A DNA stretch of 64,000 nucleotides. Source: Eucommia ulmoides. Its lineage: Eukaryota; Streptophyta; Magnoliopsida; Garryales; Eucommiaceae. The position numbers and the translations under genes were made by a program. The DNA lies in the NCBI GenBank assembly GCA_016647705.1, contig CM028327.1, positions 7,325,726 through 7,389,725 of the forward strand, written 5' to 3'. This document shows, in pieces, positions 11,261 to 22,800 of the stretch (positions within the stretch are counted from its first letter, which is position 1; each line of letters opens with the position of its first letter). The notes under the pieces were generated by a model. It searched no databases. It was not told where the DNA came from and saw only the letters and a program-made list of their open reading frames with translations.

Positions 11261-12026
11261 GGAAAAATTACATTTTAAACCTTCTGAGTATTGACATTTT
11301 TCTAAATGACCCATCTCCGTTTGAGTGTTTTATTTTAAACTCTCTAGGTATCAACATGTTTTTATTCGGTCCTTCCGTCAAAAAATCTGTTAAAACTAAC
11401 ATAATAGAATGACAAAACCATCATTTTATATATTTTTCTATTTTTTTTAATAATTTTTCATTTTTTCCCCTACATTTCTCTCTCTCTCTCTTTCTTTCTT
11501 CTTCTTTCCTCTCTCCCTCCTTCCCTCTCTCTTTTTCTATTCCTCATTCCCTCATCTTCTCCATCTCATTCCCTCTCTATTCCTGCTGGGCCGAACAGGG
11601 GGTGGGGTGGTTTCACCCCCATGCAACAGGAGATAAAAACACCCCATGTTGAAGGGGGTATTTTCACCCCCGAAATAGGGGGTGTTTTCACCCCTGTTGC
11701 CAGCCCCCTTAACAGAGGGTGGTTCTGGCCGATGAGGAGAGAGAGGAATAGAGAGAGAGAGGAAAAATGAGGAAGAGAGAAAGAGTCTTGAGCGGAAGAG
11801 AGAGAGATGAGTCAAATAATAAATGAAAAATAAAAATAAAAAAATGATTAAAAAATATAAAATGACGATTTTACCCTCAAAATCCTGTTAGTTTGAATGA
11901 AATTTCTGACGGAAGGACAAATTAAAAACGTGTTTATACTTGAAGGGTTTAAAATGAAACGCTCAAACGGAGAGGGACCATTTAAAAAAATGTCAATACC
12001 TAAAAGGTTTAAAATATAATTTTCCT
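11261..12026. mobile_element. Mutator-like TIR element inside the LINE
   Basis: Inverted ends of about 80 bp: GGAAAAATTACATTTTAAAC at the left, GTTTAAAATATAATTTTCC at the right, with further pairs such as CATCTCCGTTTGAG / CTCAAACGGAGAGGG. TTGATAAAA flanks both sides (11252-11260 and 12027-12035), the 9 bp TSD of Mutator-like elements. The reading of the LINE (FCDTID-KID) rejoins across it. The centre has CT/GA tracts and a nearly perfect hairpin of CACCCC units at 11600-11720. No transposase. Confidence 0.85.
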
Positions 12027-12393
12027 TTGATAAAATCGACCGAAATGTTTTTATGGGGTTGTATGGATAACGTGAAAAAATATCATCTTTTGAAATGGGA
12101 CAAAATTTGTCGTAACAAAGATGATTGGGGGTTTGGGTATTAGAAATGCCATAATTAATAATAAATCTTTTTTGGCTAAACTTCGTTGGAAAATTGGGAA
12201 TAATGACCAGAGTTTGTAGGCAAGGGTTATTCGCAATAAATACTCTATTAAAAATAATCTTAATTCTTGGAAGAAAACCAATGACAGTTCTCATATCTGG
12301 AGAAGTATTTTCTCCGCCAAGAATATCCTAGAAAAAGGTATTAAATGGAAAGTGAGGGATAGTACCTTTATTAATTTATTGACTGACTGGTGG
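12027..12393 (+). pseudogene. LINE ORF2 segment between two inserts
   Basis: Encodes KKYHLLKWDKICRNKDDWGL and KSFLAKLRWKIGN, the usual post-RT part of plant LINE ORF2, with one stop near 12218, then FINLLTDWW at the border of the solo LTR. The reading resumes after that insert at 15222 with REDKPLG. Confidence 0.8.
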
Positions 12394-12665
12394 TGTAAGA
12401 CCCTGATTTTTATTTAAGTCGTATTTTAAAATGTTTCAAAAATAACAGAGTAGGTGGCGTAATTTATTATCTGATTTAAAAAGTTTTGGGGTCAATTTGC
12501 AAATTTAAAAAATATTCAATCCAAAATTGGCATTTAACTTTTGAATTAAAAAATTTTGGGTGGAATTGCAATTTAAGAAAGTGTTAAATGTGAAAATTAG
12601 ACCGTAAATGAGATTTTAAGAAAATTGGGGGAGGAAAGGGTATTTTGATAAAAAAAAGATTCTAT

Positions 12666-12668
<3 letters not shown>

Positions 12669-12739
<71 letters not shown>

Positions 12740-12744
12740 CATAT
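12669..12744. repeat. (AT)n microsatellite
   Basis: Over 70 bases of almost pure AT dinucleotides with two TACAT breaks, inside the solo LTR. Likely highly variable between individuals. Confidence 0.95.
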
Positions 12745-14319
12745 CGTGCGTGTGTGTGCCGTGAAAACAGCTGGAGAACCGAGAAGGGAGAGGAAGGATC
12801 GAGATTCGATCGACTTGGCAAGCTAGGATCAAATTGATCCACCAAAATCATGCATATAAATACCCATGCAATTGTGATCTTAAACCTAAAAGGAAGGAGC
12901 AGAAATCAGAAAATCAGGGAACCCAAAACAGAGAAAGCAAAAGGAGAGAGAGAGAATGTCCGACGGTGTGGGAGTCGGTGGGCGTCGATCGTCCGGTGGC
13001 GTGGGGTTGTCACATGTTTGTCATGTGTGTGTGTGATACTGTGTATGTGTATGTGGTGAGTTCGGTCAGTGGGTTTCGTTGACGGAGATGGCGGTGGTGT
13101 GTGTTTGATCGTCATCGTCGTCGTTGGAGTTTGTATGTGGGTTTGTGTGTGTTTATGTGTTCTGGGTGTGTACGTGTGTAATCAGTGTGCATGGTGGTCG
13201 CCGGAGTTGGCCGAAAAGTTAGAGAGAGAGAAGGTGGGTTTGACGGTTATGTATGTGTGCTTTGTTTTTGACAGTGTGTGTGTGGACGATCAATAGTGCA
13301 TGTGTGTAACTGTGTGCACATTTCAGTTGTGTGTATGTCTGTATGGTCGTTAAGGGTGGTGATCGCCGGAGTGGAGTGTAGAGTTAGAGAGAGAGAGAGC
13401 AGCGTGTGTGTGTGTGTGTTACTGTGTGTGTCATGTGGGTGGATGGTGGGTGTGCATGGGGGTAGACGTGGAAGTGTGTGGGTTCATTTGTCCGGTGGTG
13501 CGTGTGTTCGGTTGGTAGGACGGAAAGGCTTGATCGACGGCGGGGCTTGATTGGTGGCGAACCCAAATGCAAACAGAAGCCGGAGAAGAAGAAACGGGGA
13601 AAAAAAAAAGAGAGAAAGAAAAGGGAAATTTGCACAAACCACCCCACTAAAATTAATGAACTAATCTCACGGCTGACGGAAAAAATTTGGAAAAGGTAGA
13701 ATTTCGAACTTCTTTAATATATATATATATATATATAAGTGTCTAAATTGAAAATAGGGATAGGAAATAGATCGATACAGTAAATTTCATAATAAAGTGA
13801 GGGGAATAAGAAATTACGAAATTTAGGGTCTACAATTCATGATTAAGTTATGTTTACATAAAATATTAATTTTAGACCATGTCACAAATAGGTTCACAAT
13901 TACCGGAAAATCAGAAGCAGAAAGTCGGGGAAGCTTATGAGTGCGGATTATCAAGTGAGTGTATTGTCTTCTTACCAAATTATTTTCTATGTATATATAT
14001 GAAGACATGTGTGTTTACTTACTATACGGTTTCATAAATGATATGGATCAAGCAGGTTTTTTGGGTGAGTTGGTAAAATGAATTTCCGGGGAATTGTGTT
14101 GGTTTCTAAAAAGAAGGATTAAAAATAATTTTCATTGGATATGGGTGGTTTTGAAAAGAGAGTGAAAAATATATGGTTTTCTAAAAACGCTTGGTTTTCT
14201 AAAAACAAAGGTGGAAAAACAGTTTTTACTGAATCGGTGGTACAAAGGTGGAAAACTGTTTTTTTTCCTGAAATTGGTGGTACTCTTAAAAAGAAGAGTG
14301 AAAAACGTGATTTTAGAAA

Positions 14320-14575
14320 TTCTCCCCGAAAGGGATGTGGTTTATATTCTCCCCATACGGGGTGTGGATTTTTGACAATGTGGTGTGAAAATGTATTTCT
14401 TCCCGTAAGAGATGTGGATTTTTAACTATACTGATGATTTTGACGATGTCATAGTTGTTCTCCCCAAAAGGAGTGTGGTTTTTCCCCGAAAGGAGTGTGG
14501 ATTATATTTCTTCCCGTAAGGGATGTGGATTATATTTCTCTCCAAAAAGAGGTGTGGATATTTCCTAGGAAGGCA
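14320..14575. repeat. Degenerate short tandem repeat in the solo LTR
   Basis: Units of about 25-35 bases built on TTCTCCCC-GAAAGG-GATGTGG recur at least six times (for example CCCCGAAAGGGATGTGG, CCCCATACGGGGTGTGG, TTCCCGTAAGGGATGTGG). Each unit has a small CCCC...GGGG hairpin. This is LTR-internal structure, not coding. Confidence 0.7.
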
Positions 14576-15221
14576 TTCCTACGAATGTTACGGTACCGTT
14601 GTAACTCTCGATCGTGAGGTTAAAACGATCACTATGGCTAGCCAGTGTGTGTTATGGTGGTGTGGTGTTTGAGATATGTTGTTCTACTTATATTGGGTGA
14701 TTTATTATTTATTATGGTGAATGGTATTATTTTATACTAGATGGGTTTGAATGGAACTTATACTTATTGATTTATTTTCACTACCTATATACTAGAGATT
14801 TTAAGAGCTATGCGGTGTTTATATATTTACGCTTGATCCATTTAGATGTTGTAGAATGATTTATTATTATAAAATATTTTTACTAAGAAAGCAGTACACT
14901 CACAGGTGAATCAGTTATGAGTCGGTCAGTCCCCTATTGGCACTAGTTAGAGTTATGCGTGTCATGCGATGGAGTCATATGGGAGTATTTTGAGACGAGC
15001 TGTCAGAGGTGAACCTAAGAGTAGTTCATGAGATTTATTTTGTTGTTCTATTTTTTGGGACAGGTGTGTCCTTATAGCACTAAATTATGTATATGTTGTA
15101 TAGATGATTTTATATTGTTTCATGTATATTGTCGTTTTATGAGTTGGTTTGACGGTCAGGTGATGTCATGTTGACGTCATGTCGGTCCCACGGTGATGGG
15201 TGTCCGGGGTGGGGTGTGACA

Positions 15222-15975
15222 GGTGGCGTGAGGACAAACCTTTAGGTTGTCAGGAGCTCGAAAAGATATTTGATTTTAAAGTTGCAGATATTGTGGATGA
15301 TGTAGGAGATTGGTTTCAGAATCATATCCTTCATCTTATTGAAACTGATACTGAAGTTAAAATCAGGTCTATGGAGCCTCCTTCTTTTGATCTCATTGAT
15401 AAACCCTTGTGGATGCCTGATAATACTCGATTTTTTTTTTTCCATTAATCAGTTTACCAACTGGGTATCTTGAATAACAAGGATAGAGTTTCTGATAATA
15501 GTTGGTGTTGGATTTGAAAACTCAAGATCCCTCAAAATCTTAAATTTTTTTATTGGATTATTTTTCATAAAAGATTTGTTACAAACTCTTTTCGTGCTTC
15601 TAGTGGTGGAAATGTTTCCAATATATGTCAAAGATATAACAATGCGGTTGAGGATATTGAACATGCTATTCGCACTTGTCCTGAAGCTAACCTTATTTGG
15701 GATCAAGTCAATTGTTATAATTTCAAGTATAACCAATCATCTTTGAAGTTTTGGGTTTGGATAAAACATATTCTTAAAGGGAGTTTCCTTAATCACTCTT
15801 ACTATTTTTTCACCGCCACTATTTGGGAAACTTGGAAGGATAAAAACAAAGAAGTTATTGAAAGAGTTTGTCATTCTCCAAATTCTACAATTGCGAGAAT
15901 TATAAACTATAGAATCATCTCTCTAAATCTGTCTTGGAACCAAATTTCTCTAATAATTTTAAAGGACTTACTACT
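15222..15975 (+). pseudogene. LINE ORF2 C-terminal zf-RVT-like region
   Basis: Starts with GRVRTNL/WREDKPLG at the junction with the solo LTR. It continues DNRFF-like NTRFFFFH, then in another frame CQRYNNAVEDIEHAIRTC and PEANLIWDQ, the Cys/His cluster found before RNase H in plant LINEs, and FTATIWETWKDKNKEV near 15810-15855. At least two frame changes are seen. Confidence 0.75.
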
Positions 15976-15977
15976 TT

Positions 15978-16400
15978 TTGTTTCCTCCTAAAATAGGAAT
16001 CATCCTTAAGTTCAACACGGATGGTAGCGCTAAAGGTAATCCTAAAAAATGGGGCATCGGAAGTCTTCTTAGCGATAACCTGGGAGCTTGGAAGTTAAGC
16101 TTTTATGCTAGTGTTGACAATTGCATTGCTTTGGAAGCAGAACTTAGAAGTATAGTTATGGGAATCAAAATAACGAGAAATAGAAACTATCTTAGAGTTC
16201 AAGTTGAAACTGACTTGGCGGAGGCTGTTACCCTGATTCAGAGCACTTGTCCAGAAAATCATAGATTCAAAAATTTAATTGAGGAGTATAAAAACTTGAT
16301 TCAACTCTATAATTACACTCTTTAATTCGTTCCACGGCAGACTAACCGTTGTGCTGATATTTTGGCTAAGAGATGTGCTAAGGAAAATTGCAACCTCAAG
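15978..16400 (+). pseudogene. LINE RNase H domain
   Basis: RNase H removes RNA from the RNA/DNA hybrid. Open from 15978: LKFNTDGSAKGNPKKWGIG (first Asp), ALEAELRSIVMGI (Glu), VQVETDLAEAV (Asp), then, after a stop at 16323, NRCADILAKRCAKE (last Asp). All four acidic positions are kept. A C-terminal RNase H of this kind marks one branch of plant L1 elements. An A-run follows near 16530. Confidence 0.85.
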
Positions 16401-16699
16401 ATTCTTAATACACCAACATTAGACATTGAAGATTTTCTCTTTCAAAAGATGGATAGAAGGACTTTTGATATGTGCCCGGTGCCTAGCTTGTTCTATGTTG
16501 TTTTTTTATTTTTTTTCTTTCATTTCTACCAAAAAAAAAAAAAAGAAGAAGAATATAAGATTTGATGTGAGGTTAGGAAAGAGAAATAAGAGAGAAAAAT
16601 TATTCACCTATTTAATTTACTATTTTGCCTTGTTATATTATAAAAATAAATTAAACATTATATTATCAAGAATATAATTATAATTTTTAGTTTGTAGAG

Positions 16700-17060
16700 T
16701 GTAGGATGAGTATTTATATGGACCTGAGATTTGTTAAATAGCACACCTAATCCCCCTAGTTTCATTTTTTGCTTTCATTCCCAAAATAAAAAATGTTGTC
16801 AATGACTTTTGGATTTAAAAAAATGAATTGTTCTCAATATGTGATCTTTTAATTGAGATTTTTGTCATAAAATATTTTTCTTTAATATTTTTCTAACAAC
16901 GATTCATTTAAAAGTAAAAAAAAAATGAGAGAGAAAAACTTCTTAAGTTCAGTGGAATAATAAAATATCAGAAATATTCTCATTTTGTCCAAAATAATCA
17001 ACAACGTTTTCAATTTTACGGGATAGAAAAAAATGTGGAATTAATGTTTAACTAAAAACT
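16700..17060. mobile_element. Fragment of a TIR element related to 24955-25668
   Basis: Begins GAGTATTTATATGGACC-TGAGATTTGTTAAAT, close to the end of the element at 24955-25668, and shares inner parts (TCATTTTGTCCAAAATAATC, ACGTTTTCAATTTTACG). The far inverted end is not seen. Intergenic, no coding. Confidence 0.45.
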
Positions 17061-17648
17061 AAAAATAAATTGATAAAGAGTAATTTTTATTTTTATTTTT
17101 ATTTTTTTGGGATTAATTACATTTTACCCCTGTAGTTTGGCTCATTTGCACTTTACCTCCCTATGGTTCAAACGTCGCCACTTACCTCCCCTGTGGTTTT
17201 GGGCCTAAGTGCAAAACTAACATTTTCTATTAAATTTAACAGAATTGGCCTGCAGCGAGAATTGGCTAGTTTTTTGTGCTTTTCCCCTCAAAAGTGCATT
17301 ATCTTTGTTCTCATTTTACCCCTACATTTCTCTATTTAACTCCAACTATTCTCACTCTTTTTTTTTTTTCACAAAACCACTCTTTTCACTTATTTTTTTT
17401 TTCATCCATAATTATTTTTTTTATTTTTTATGTCTTCTTCAAGTATTTATGGTGGTGATTTCGGGAAACAAAAATGCAAATGTAGTCAAATAACCGACTT
17501 AAAAGTCGTTCAAAGGGAACATGGTACTACGGATGTAACAACAAATAAAAATATTTCAATTGAACTAAATTCAATTGAAATATTTTTAATTTTACTTAAA
17601 ACCCAAAAAATTTAAATTATCACATTGCTCCTAAAATCTGTTAATTTA

Positions 17649-18125
17649 GGCGGCGTTTGGTCAGTGTTCCCACTTTTCTGAACCCAACTGGAATGGGTTG
17701 GGTTGGGTTGAGAATTTTGAGAACAGAATTACGTTTAGTAACGACAATTTTTGTTTTGTGCTGAGAACCGAATGTGTTTGGTAACGATTTTATTCTAAAA
17801 CTAATTTTTATTATTTTTTTTTTGTTTTGTTTGGTGGCGGTCGGACGGGCGCCGGCGCCGGCGAGGTGGCCGGCGGTGGCAGACGGCAGCGGGTGGTGGT
17901 GGTCGGCCGGCAGATGAAATTGAAAGTTGAGAACTTTGGGTTGAATTTTTTTGGCACAAAAAGAAACAACTTTTTTTTGTTTCTGGTTTCTTTAGAATTT
18001 TGAGAATTAATTCCTATTTTTTGGGTTGAGTTGGGTTGAATTTTGTGTTTGCCAAATACGTTCTCAAAAATTAAACCCAAAATTTTTGGATTGGGTTAGG
18101 TTGGGAACACTAGCTAAACGGAGCC
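17649..18125. mobile_element. PIF/Harbinger non-autonomous element
   Basis: Ends GGCGGCGTTTGGTCAGTG and CACTAGCTAAACGGAGCC, TTA at both flanks (17646-17648, 18126-18128). Like the element at 7651-8192, its centre is a GC-rich block (17825-17915) of GGCGCCGGCG type. Nested in the Mutator-like element. Confidence 0.8.
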
Positions 18126-18765
18126 TTAATTCTCTTAATTCATATTAAATTGGCCCACCTCCAACTTACAAATATAGGCATAGTTTTGTTTGGTTTGTAT
18201 GTTCATTTTTTTTTTATTTCTGATCCATTACTACTGAGAATAGAGTTTAAAAAACAAAAAAATAAAAGGCAAACAGAGAAAGGACGACAAACGGCGACCC
18301 CAAATCGATGACGAACGGCGACTAAATTCCCCAAATCGACGACGAACGGCGACCAAACTCCCAAATTCGACAACGAAGAACATCAACGGCGACAATGAAA
18401 TCGATGAAATCGACTACGAAGAACCCTTACCCAAGAACGATTGCGAGGTGTTCTTCGATTGCGGAAGGTAGACGAACAACACCGAGCACCAAACACACCG
18501 CCGAACAACACCGAGCACCAAACCCCTCCTTCGTTTCTCTGCACCACCGAGCACCACCACACCACCAGCACCACCAAAACACCACCGCCGAACCAAACAT
18601 CTCCACCGCCAAACACACCGCTGAACCAAACCAGATATGAAAAAGGGTTCAATTGAAACCCACTTTTCGATTTCTAGAGAGAGAGAGATTGAAACCCAAA
18701 TGATTGGGTAGCCATCGCCGATCGTTCGAACGACCCGAAACCCAAATGATTTCTAGAGAGAGAGA

Positions 18766-19224
18766 TTGAAACCCAAATTCTTCCGCCGCAACCACACCGA
18801 AACGACGGCAGTTCGAAGAGTTGACGACCGCCGGACGATAGCCATCGCCGATCGTGAGAATTTCACAAGGGAATCGCGAGAGGATCTTACAGAGAGAGAG
18901 CTTCGGAGGTGTATCGAGGAAGGCGAATGGCGGAGGAGAACCGGAGGGCGACAAATCAGAGATAGGAAGAGACAGAGCTCGCCCACTCTAGATATAGCCA
19001 CTGCGGACCACCACCGGCCATCGCCTCACTTTATCGACATCACCGCGACCTTTGATGGTTCAGATCTAGCCATCTTCGCCAAAAGCGTGTACGTCGTGTT
19101 GGAAGCTCAGTACCAATCATCTCTCTCCGCCACCGTCCGAACACTGAACAAGAGCGGCAAATACGCGTCGTTCCAAGTCGTGGGTTACTTGGTCGAAGAG
19201 CTCAGAGACGGAGGGAGATTTTAG
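18766..19224 (+). CDS. Unrecognised 152-codon frame inside the Mutator-like element
   Basis: Open from ATG at 18766 to a stop at 19222-19224, much more GC-rich than the surroundings. The first half is Arg/Glu-rich ([19 protein letters not shown]). The second half looks protein-like: [56 protein letters not shown] recognise no family. It may be a captured exon from a host gene, fused to element sequence. Expression is not implied. Confidence 0.3.
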   Translation: MKPKFFRRNHTETTAVRRVDDRRTIAIADRENFTRESREDLTERELRRCIEEGEWRRRTGGRQIRDRKRQSSPTLDIATADHHRPSPHFIDITATFDGSDLAIFAKSVYVVLEAQYQSSLSATVRTLNKSGKYASFQVVGYLVEELRDGGRF

Positions 19225-19440
19225 AGAGAGAGAGAGAGGGGCTCTGCACCCAATTTGGGATGGAGATAAGGGTTAATTACACTTTATACCCTAATAATCA
19301 TGAATAATTATAGAAGGGCAAAATCGACATTTCATGTTTTCCGTTACAGAGTTGGCATTGCACTTAGGTCCACAAACCACAAGAGGGATAAGTGACGACG
19401 TTTGATCCATCATTCAATTGCAAATGGGGAGTGAACCCAT

Positions 19441-19894
19441 TTGTTACCTAAAGGTTATTGCAAAAATATAATCATACCCTTTCAATTTCCCATAAAAAAG
19501 AAAAAGGGCAAAAGGGGACTCGACAGGAAAAGAAGTGTAAAGAAAGATTCGATTCTGACTTCGTCGAGCCGATGTTGTTGCCTGCGCGTAGGGCCTTCCC
19601 TCCACTCCCGTCCCGGGCTGCTAAGGGGATTTTGTTTTTGGAAAAAAAATAATAATTCCGAACTGTGCACCACACAGTCCCTTCCCATTAACAAAGCAAA
19701 TCAAACAATACAAAAACTGTTCTAGAGAGAGAGATGGAACAGACCAAGTTCAAAGGAAGTAACTTGAAACATATGAAGGACGATAAGGCCGTGTTTGGCT
19801 TAAACACTCATTCAGCTAAAAATAAGAAAAACAAAAATAGAGACATGGCAAACAAGACCCCAAACAACATTGTTCAATCTCTCTCTACTCTCTC
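19441..19894. other. Spacer and ACP 3' UTR
   Basis: Between the Mutator-like element and the ACP stop codon. The ACP 3' UTR (minus strand) should occupy the part next to 19895. A GC-rich patch at 19550-19625 (CTGCGCGTAGGGCC, CCCGTCCCGGGCTGC) is unlike its neighbours but has no recognised coding or RNA identity. Confidence 0.4.
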
Positions 19895-22800
19895 TTAAGC
19901 ACTCTTGTTCTCCAAGAGCTTCTCGATCATATCGGCCGCATCTTGAATGGTCGAGATGCTCTGCGCGCTTTCTTCTTCTACGCTGATCCCGAATTCCTCC
20001 TCGAGCCCCATCACAATCTCAACCTATTTTTTGAAAAATAATTGAAACTAAGTCAAATCATATTATTTTAATCTCAATTTTTTTTCTTTATATTTTTTAG
20101 TCCGGTTGGTGAAGGTCCGGCGACCGGCAGTGAAGGACTGGCGATTGAAGCCAGCGGTGGAAGGGGCTACAGAGGGTGTCATAGTTAACGTTAACTATGA
20201 CAAGTTTCAACGTGCCCTCCTCGTATTTTAATTTTCACAATCAATGCCCTGGCAATTAAAGCCTCGTTTGGTTATAAATTTGTTCCCTGATTCTTGTTTT
20301 TGCTTCCAAAATTTTGAGATTCATGTATAAAAACGCGTTTGGTAAACACGTTTCTGTTCTCGAAATTTTAGGAGCAATTTGAGAACATTTGCTTAATTCC
20401 TTAAGAATCTGAGGGAGAAAAAAAAAAGTTGAATTTTATTCACTCCCACAAAACTATTTCCACGGTGGGCTACTATACTTTTAAAGAAAAAAAAATGTTA
20501 TAACCAAACGTGTTTCTTATTTCTGTTCTCATAAATTAAAATAAAAAAATTTAGGACAATGGTCATAACCAAACATGATCCTATTTCCGGAATACTTCAG
20601 AATGGAAACAAAATTCCCATCTCATCCCAGTTTATCGAAAATAGAAACAGAAAAAAAAAAAAAAAAAAAAAAACATTAACCAAACACCACCTAAGATGGC
20701 CTAAACATGTAGATTGGACCAGTTGAGAGGCAAAAGATTCAAACGTCAAGGGGTAAATTTCGAAATTTGAAACATCAGGGGGCGTACTGAGATCACGCTC
20801 GAGATTCGGGGTGCAAAATGCGATTTAGATAAAGACTTAATTGCCAGAGTAACAACCGTGCATCATAATTCAGAAAAAACCTAGGGGATTTTTTTTTTTT
20901 TTTGAAACATCAAAAGGCACACTAAGATCGCACTCAAACAATAACGGTAGGAAAAAGAATAGGAAAATTATATATAAAAGCAAAGTGAATACCGTGTCAA
21001 GAGAATCAGCCCCGAGTGCTTGAAACGTGGACTCCCCAGTGACGGCAGTGTCACCGGAAAGTGCTAGTTGGTCCCTCACAATCTCAACCACTTTGTTCAC
21101 CGTCTCCGCCTTGGCCTGCTCAATACATCACATTTACCGCTGAGCAAAGTATACACCACCACAAAGCAATTTCGTTGCGCCTGTTTTAAGCTTAGGCACC
21201 GTTTGGCAACATTTTTTTTTTCTAATTACTTTTCAAAACAAGTAATTAAAAATCATACTAAGCACTTTTCTTAACTTCAAAACAGACAATTTTAAAATTA
21301 AAGCATTACCAAACAGTGTTTTATTTTTCTTACATGACCTGTGCATTGGGTTGGCAATATTGTGTTGACGCGAAAACATGACACGAAACTGGCACGAAAT
21401 TCATATATAACATGTCGTTATCGTGTCAAACATGATGAACACGAAACTAAACAAGTGGCGTTTCGGGTTTACCTACTAACCTTATAATTGACATGAAACG
21501 ACAATAATAATTTGAATCGCATTTCGGGTTACCCATTAACAGGGTGTGAGTTGTCACACAATAAGTAACACAAAATTAATTAATAAATTTAGGAGACATT
21601 ATTAAAGAATTATTTAAAAATATACATATTAAACCTTTAAATTAATGTGTAAATTAATTATTGCGTCGTGTCATTATATTGTGTTACTATATAACACGAT
21701 TGTTTTTTGCATCACGTCGTATCAGCACGATAAGATATCATGTAGTGTTTGTATCAACAGATCACATGACGAGATGACACGAATTGCCAGCCCAACTACA
21801 AGAATCATGTTACTTAAGATGGTAAATCATGTGTTCGAATGCTAACCTAAACCCTACACAAGCCATACTAAAATGTCTAGAGCATATCGGATTTACATAG
21901 CAAGTGAAAATAGTTCAAACTGCGAAGAAAAATAACTTGACCTGCACCAAGAGATATCAAGAACAAAAAGAAACATACCGCACAGGAAATCCGAGCACGT
22001 AGCCGCGCTTGCCTCAACCCCCAAGTTGGAAATGCTTTTCCACTCATAGAAAGCGAAACAGGGTTTGACTTAGAGATGCATGCCAGCAACGGCTTAGTGA
22101 GAGAAAAAAAAAGGTCAGTCTACAAGGAAACAAAATCAAAGCCCTTATGCAAGTAAATTTGAATATATGCACTCAAATATTAGAAAAACAACATATTAAT
22201 GTTCATAGAAGTGGTATAAAATTGAACTTTTTAAGCAAGTAAGCTTGCATATTTTTATATCGAAATCTTGAAAATGAAATTTATTAATGCACTAGAGATT
22301 TCCCGTGCCTCAAGGCACTACATTGATTTTCTAATTTATAAGTGTAAAACGATAGTAAATAAAATAAAAAATTGACAAATTAAATACAAATGTAAAATTT
22401 GGATACAAAATATAATTTAATTCAAGCATCCTAGAAGTTAGAAGTGGGGATGTTAAATTTTTGGACGGGAATTTTTCCCCCAAAACTCTCATAATCCAAT
22501 CGCATTCATGCATTTCCCTCAAATAAATCCCAACCAATAACAAACAGACATTTTAAAAAAACACATCCTGATTTATAAGATAGACTATGGATTCCCTGTG
22601 CCTAAAGGCACTATATTGATTCGCTAATTTATAGGTGTAAAAAGATAGCAAATAATAAAAAAAATTAACCAATTAAATACAAATATAAACTTTGGATACA
22701 AAATATAATTCAATTTAACCATTTCAGAATTGGGAGTGTGAAATTTTTGGGAAGAAATTTTTCCCAAAAAACTTTCATAATCCAATCTTATTCATCAGTT

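Larger units (their letters stand above)
12394..15221. mobile_element. Solo LTR, 2.8 kb, probable Ty3/gypsy chromovirus (Tekay/Del type)
   Basis: Starts TGTAAGACCCTGA and ends GGGGTGTGACA, the TG...CA ends and long LTR typical of Tekay/Del elements. It is flanked by GGTGG on both sides (12389-12393, 15222-15226), a 5 bp TSD, so it is a single LTR left by recombination of a full element. It holds a long (AT)n run, GT-rich tracts and a run of short repeats (14320-14575). Fossil; family call is from the termini and length only. Being inside the LINE, it is younger than the LINE. Confidence 0.8.
5296..16545 (+). mobile_element. Plant L1-type LINE, decayed, with four nested insertions
   Basis: Parts in order on the plus strand: gag-like ORF1 with a CCHC knuckle, apurinic-type endonuclease, reverse transcriptase, zf-RVT-like region, RNase H, and an A-run near 16530. 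Removing the nested inserts (6350-6773, 7651-8192, 11261-12026, 12394-15221) and their TSDs leaves about 6.7 kb, the normal size for plant L1 elements with RNase H. The 5' border is set only by where LINE-like sequence begins; no TSD could be fixed. Several stops and frame changes split both ORFs (for instance a stop just after the WNC motif near 8835), so it is dead. The inserts show it is the oldest layer of the stack. Confidence 0.85.
17115..19436. mobile_element. Mutator-like element with long inverted ends, candidate gene-capturing copy
   Basis: Left arm CAAACGTCGCCACTTACC, CCCTGTGGTTTTGGGCC, TAAGTGCAAAA (17160-17220) is matched in reverse on the right by TTGCACTTAGGTCC, ACAAACCACAAGAGGG, AAGTGACGACGTTTG (19350-19410). 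The arms are diverged, and the TSD could not be fixed. Inside are a Harbinger element (17649-18125), a repeat of GACGAACGGCGAC units (18250-18390), and GC-rich, gene-like sequence with a 152-codon open frame (18766-19224). No transposase motif was seen. That mix suggests a Pack-MULE, but the source gene is not recognised. Confidence 0.5.

Noticed and set aside
13069-13647. Open frames of 75-90 codons in the GT-rich part of the solo LTR
   Set aside because: They arise from low-complexity GTGTG tracts that lack stops; composition (Val/Cys/Trp-rich) is not protein-like and no domain is visible.
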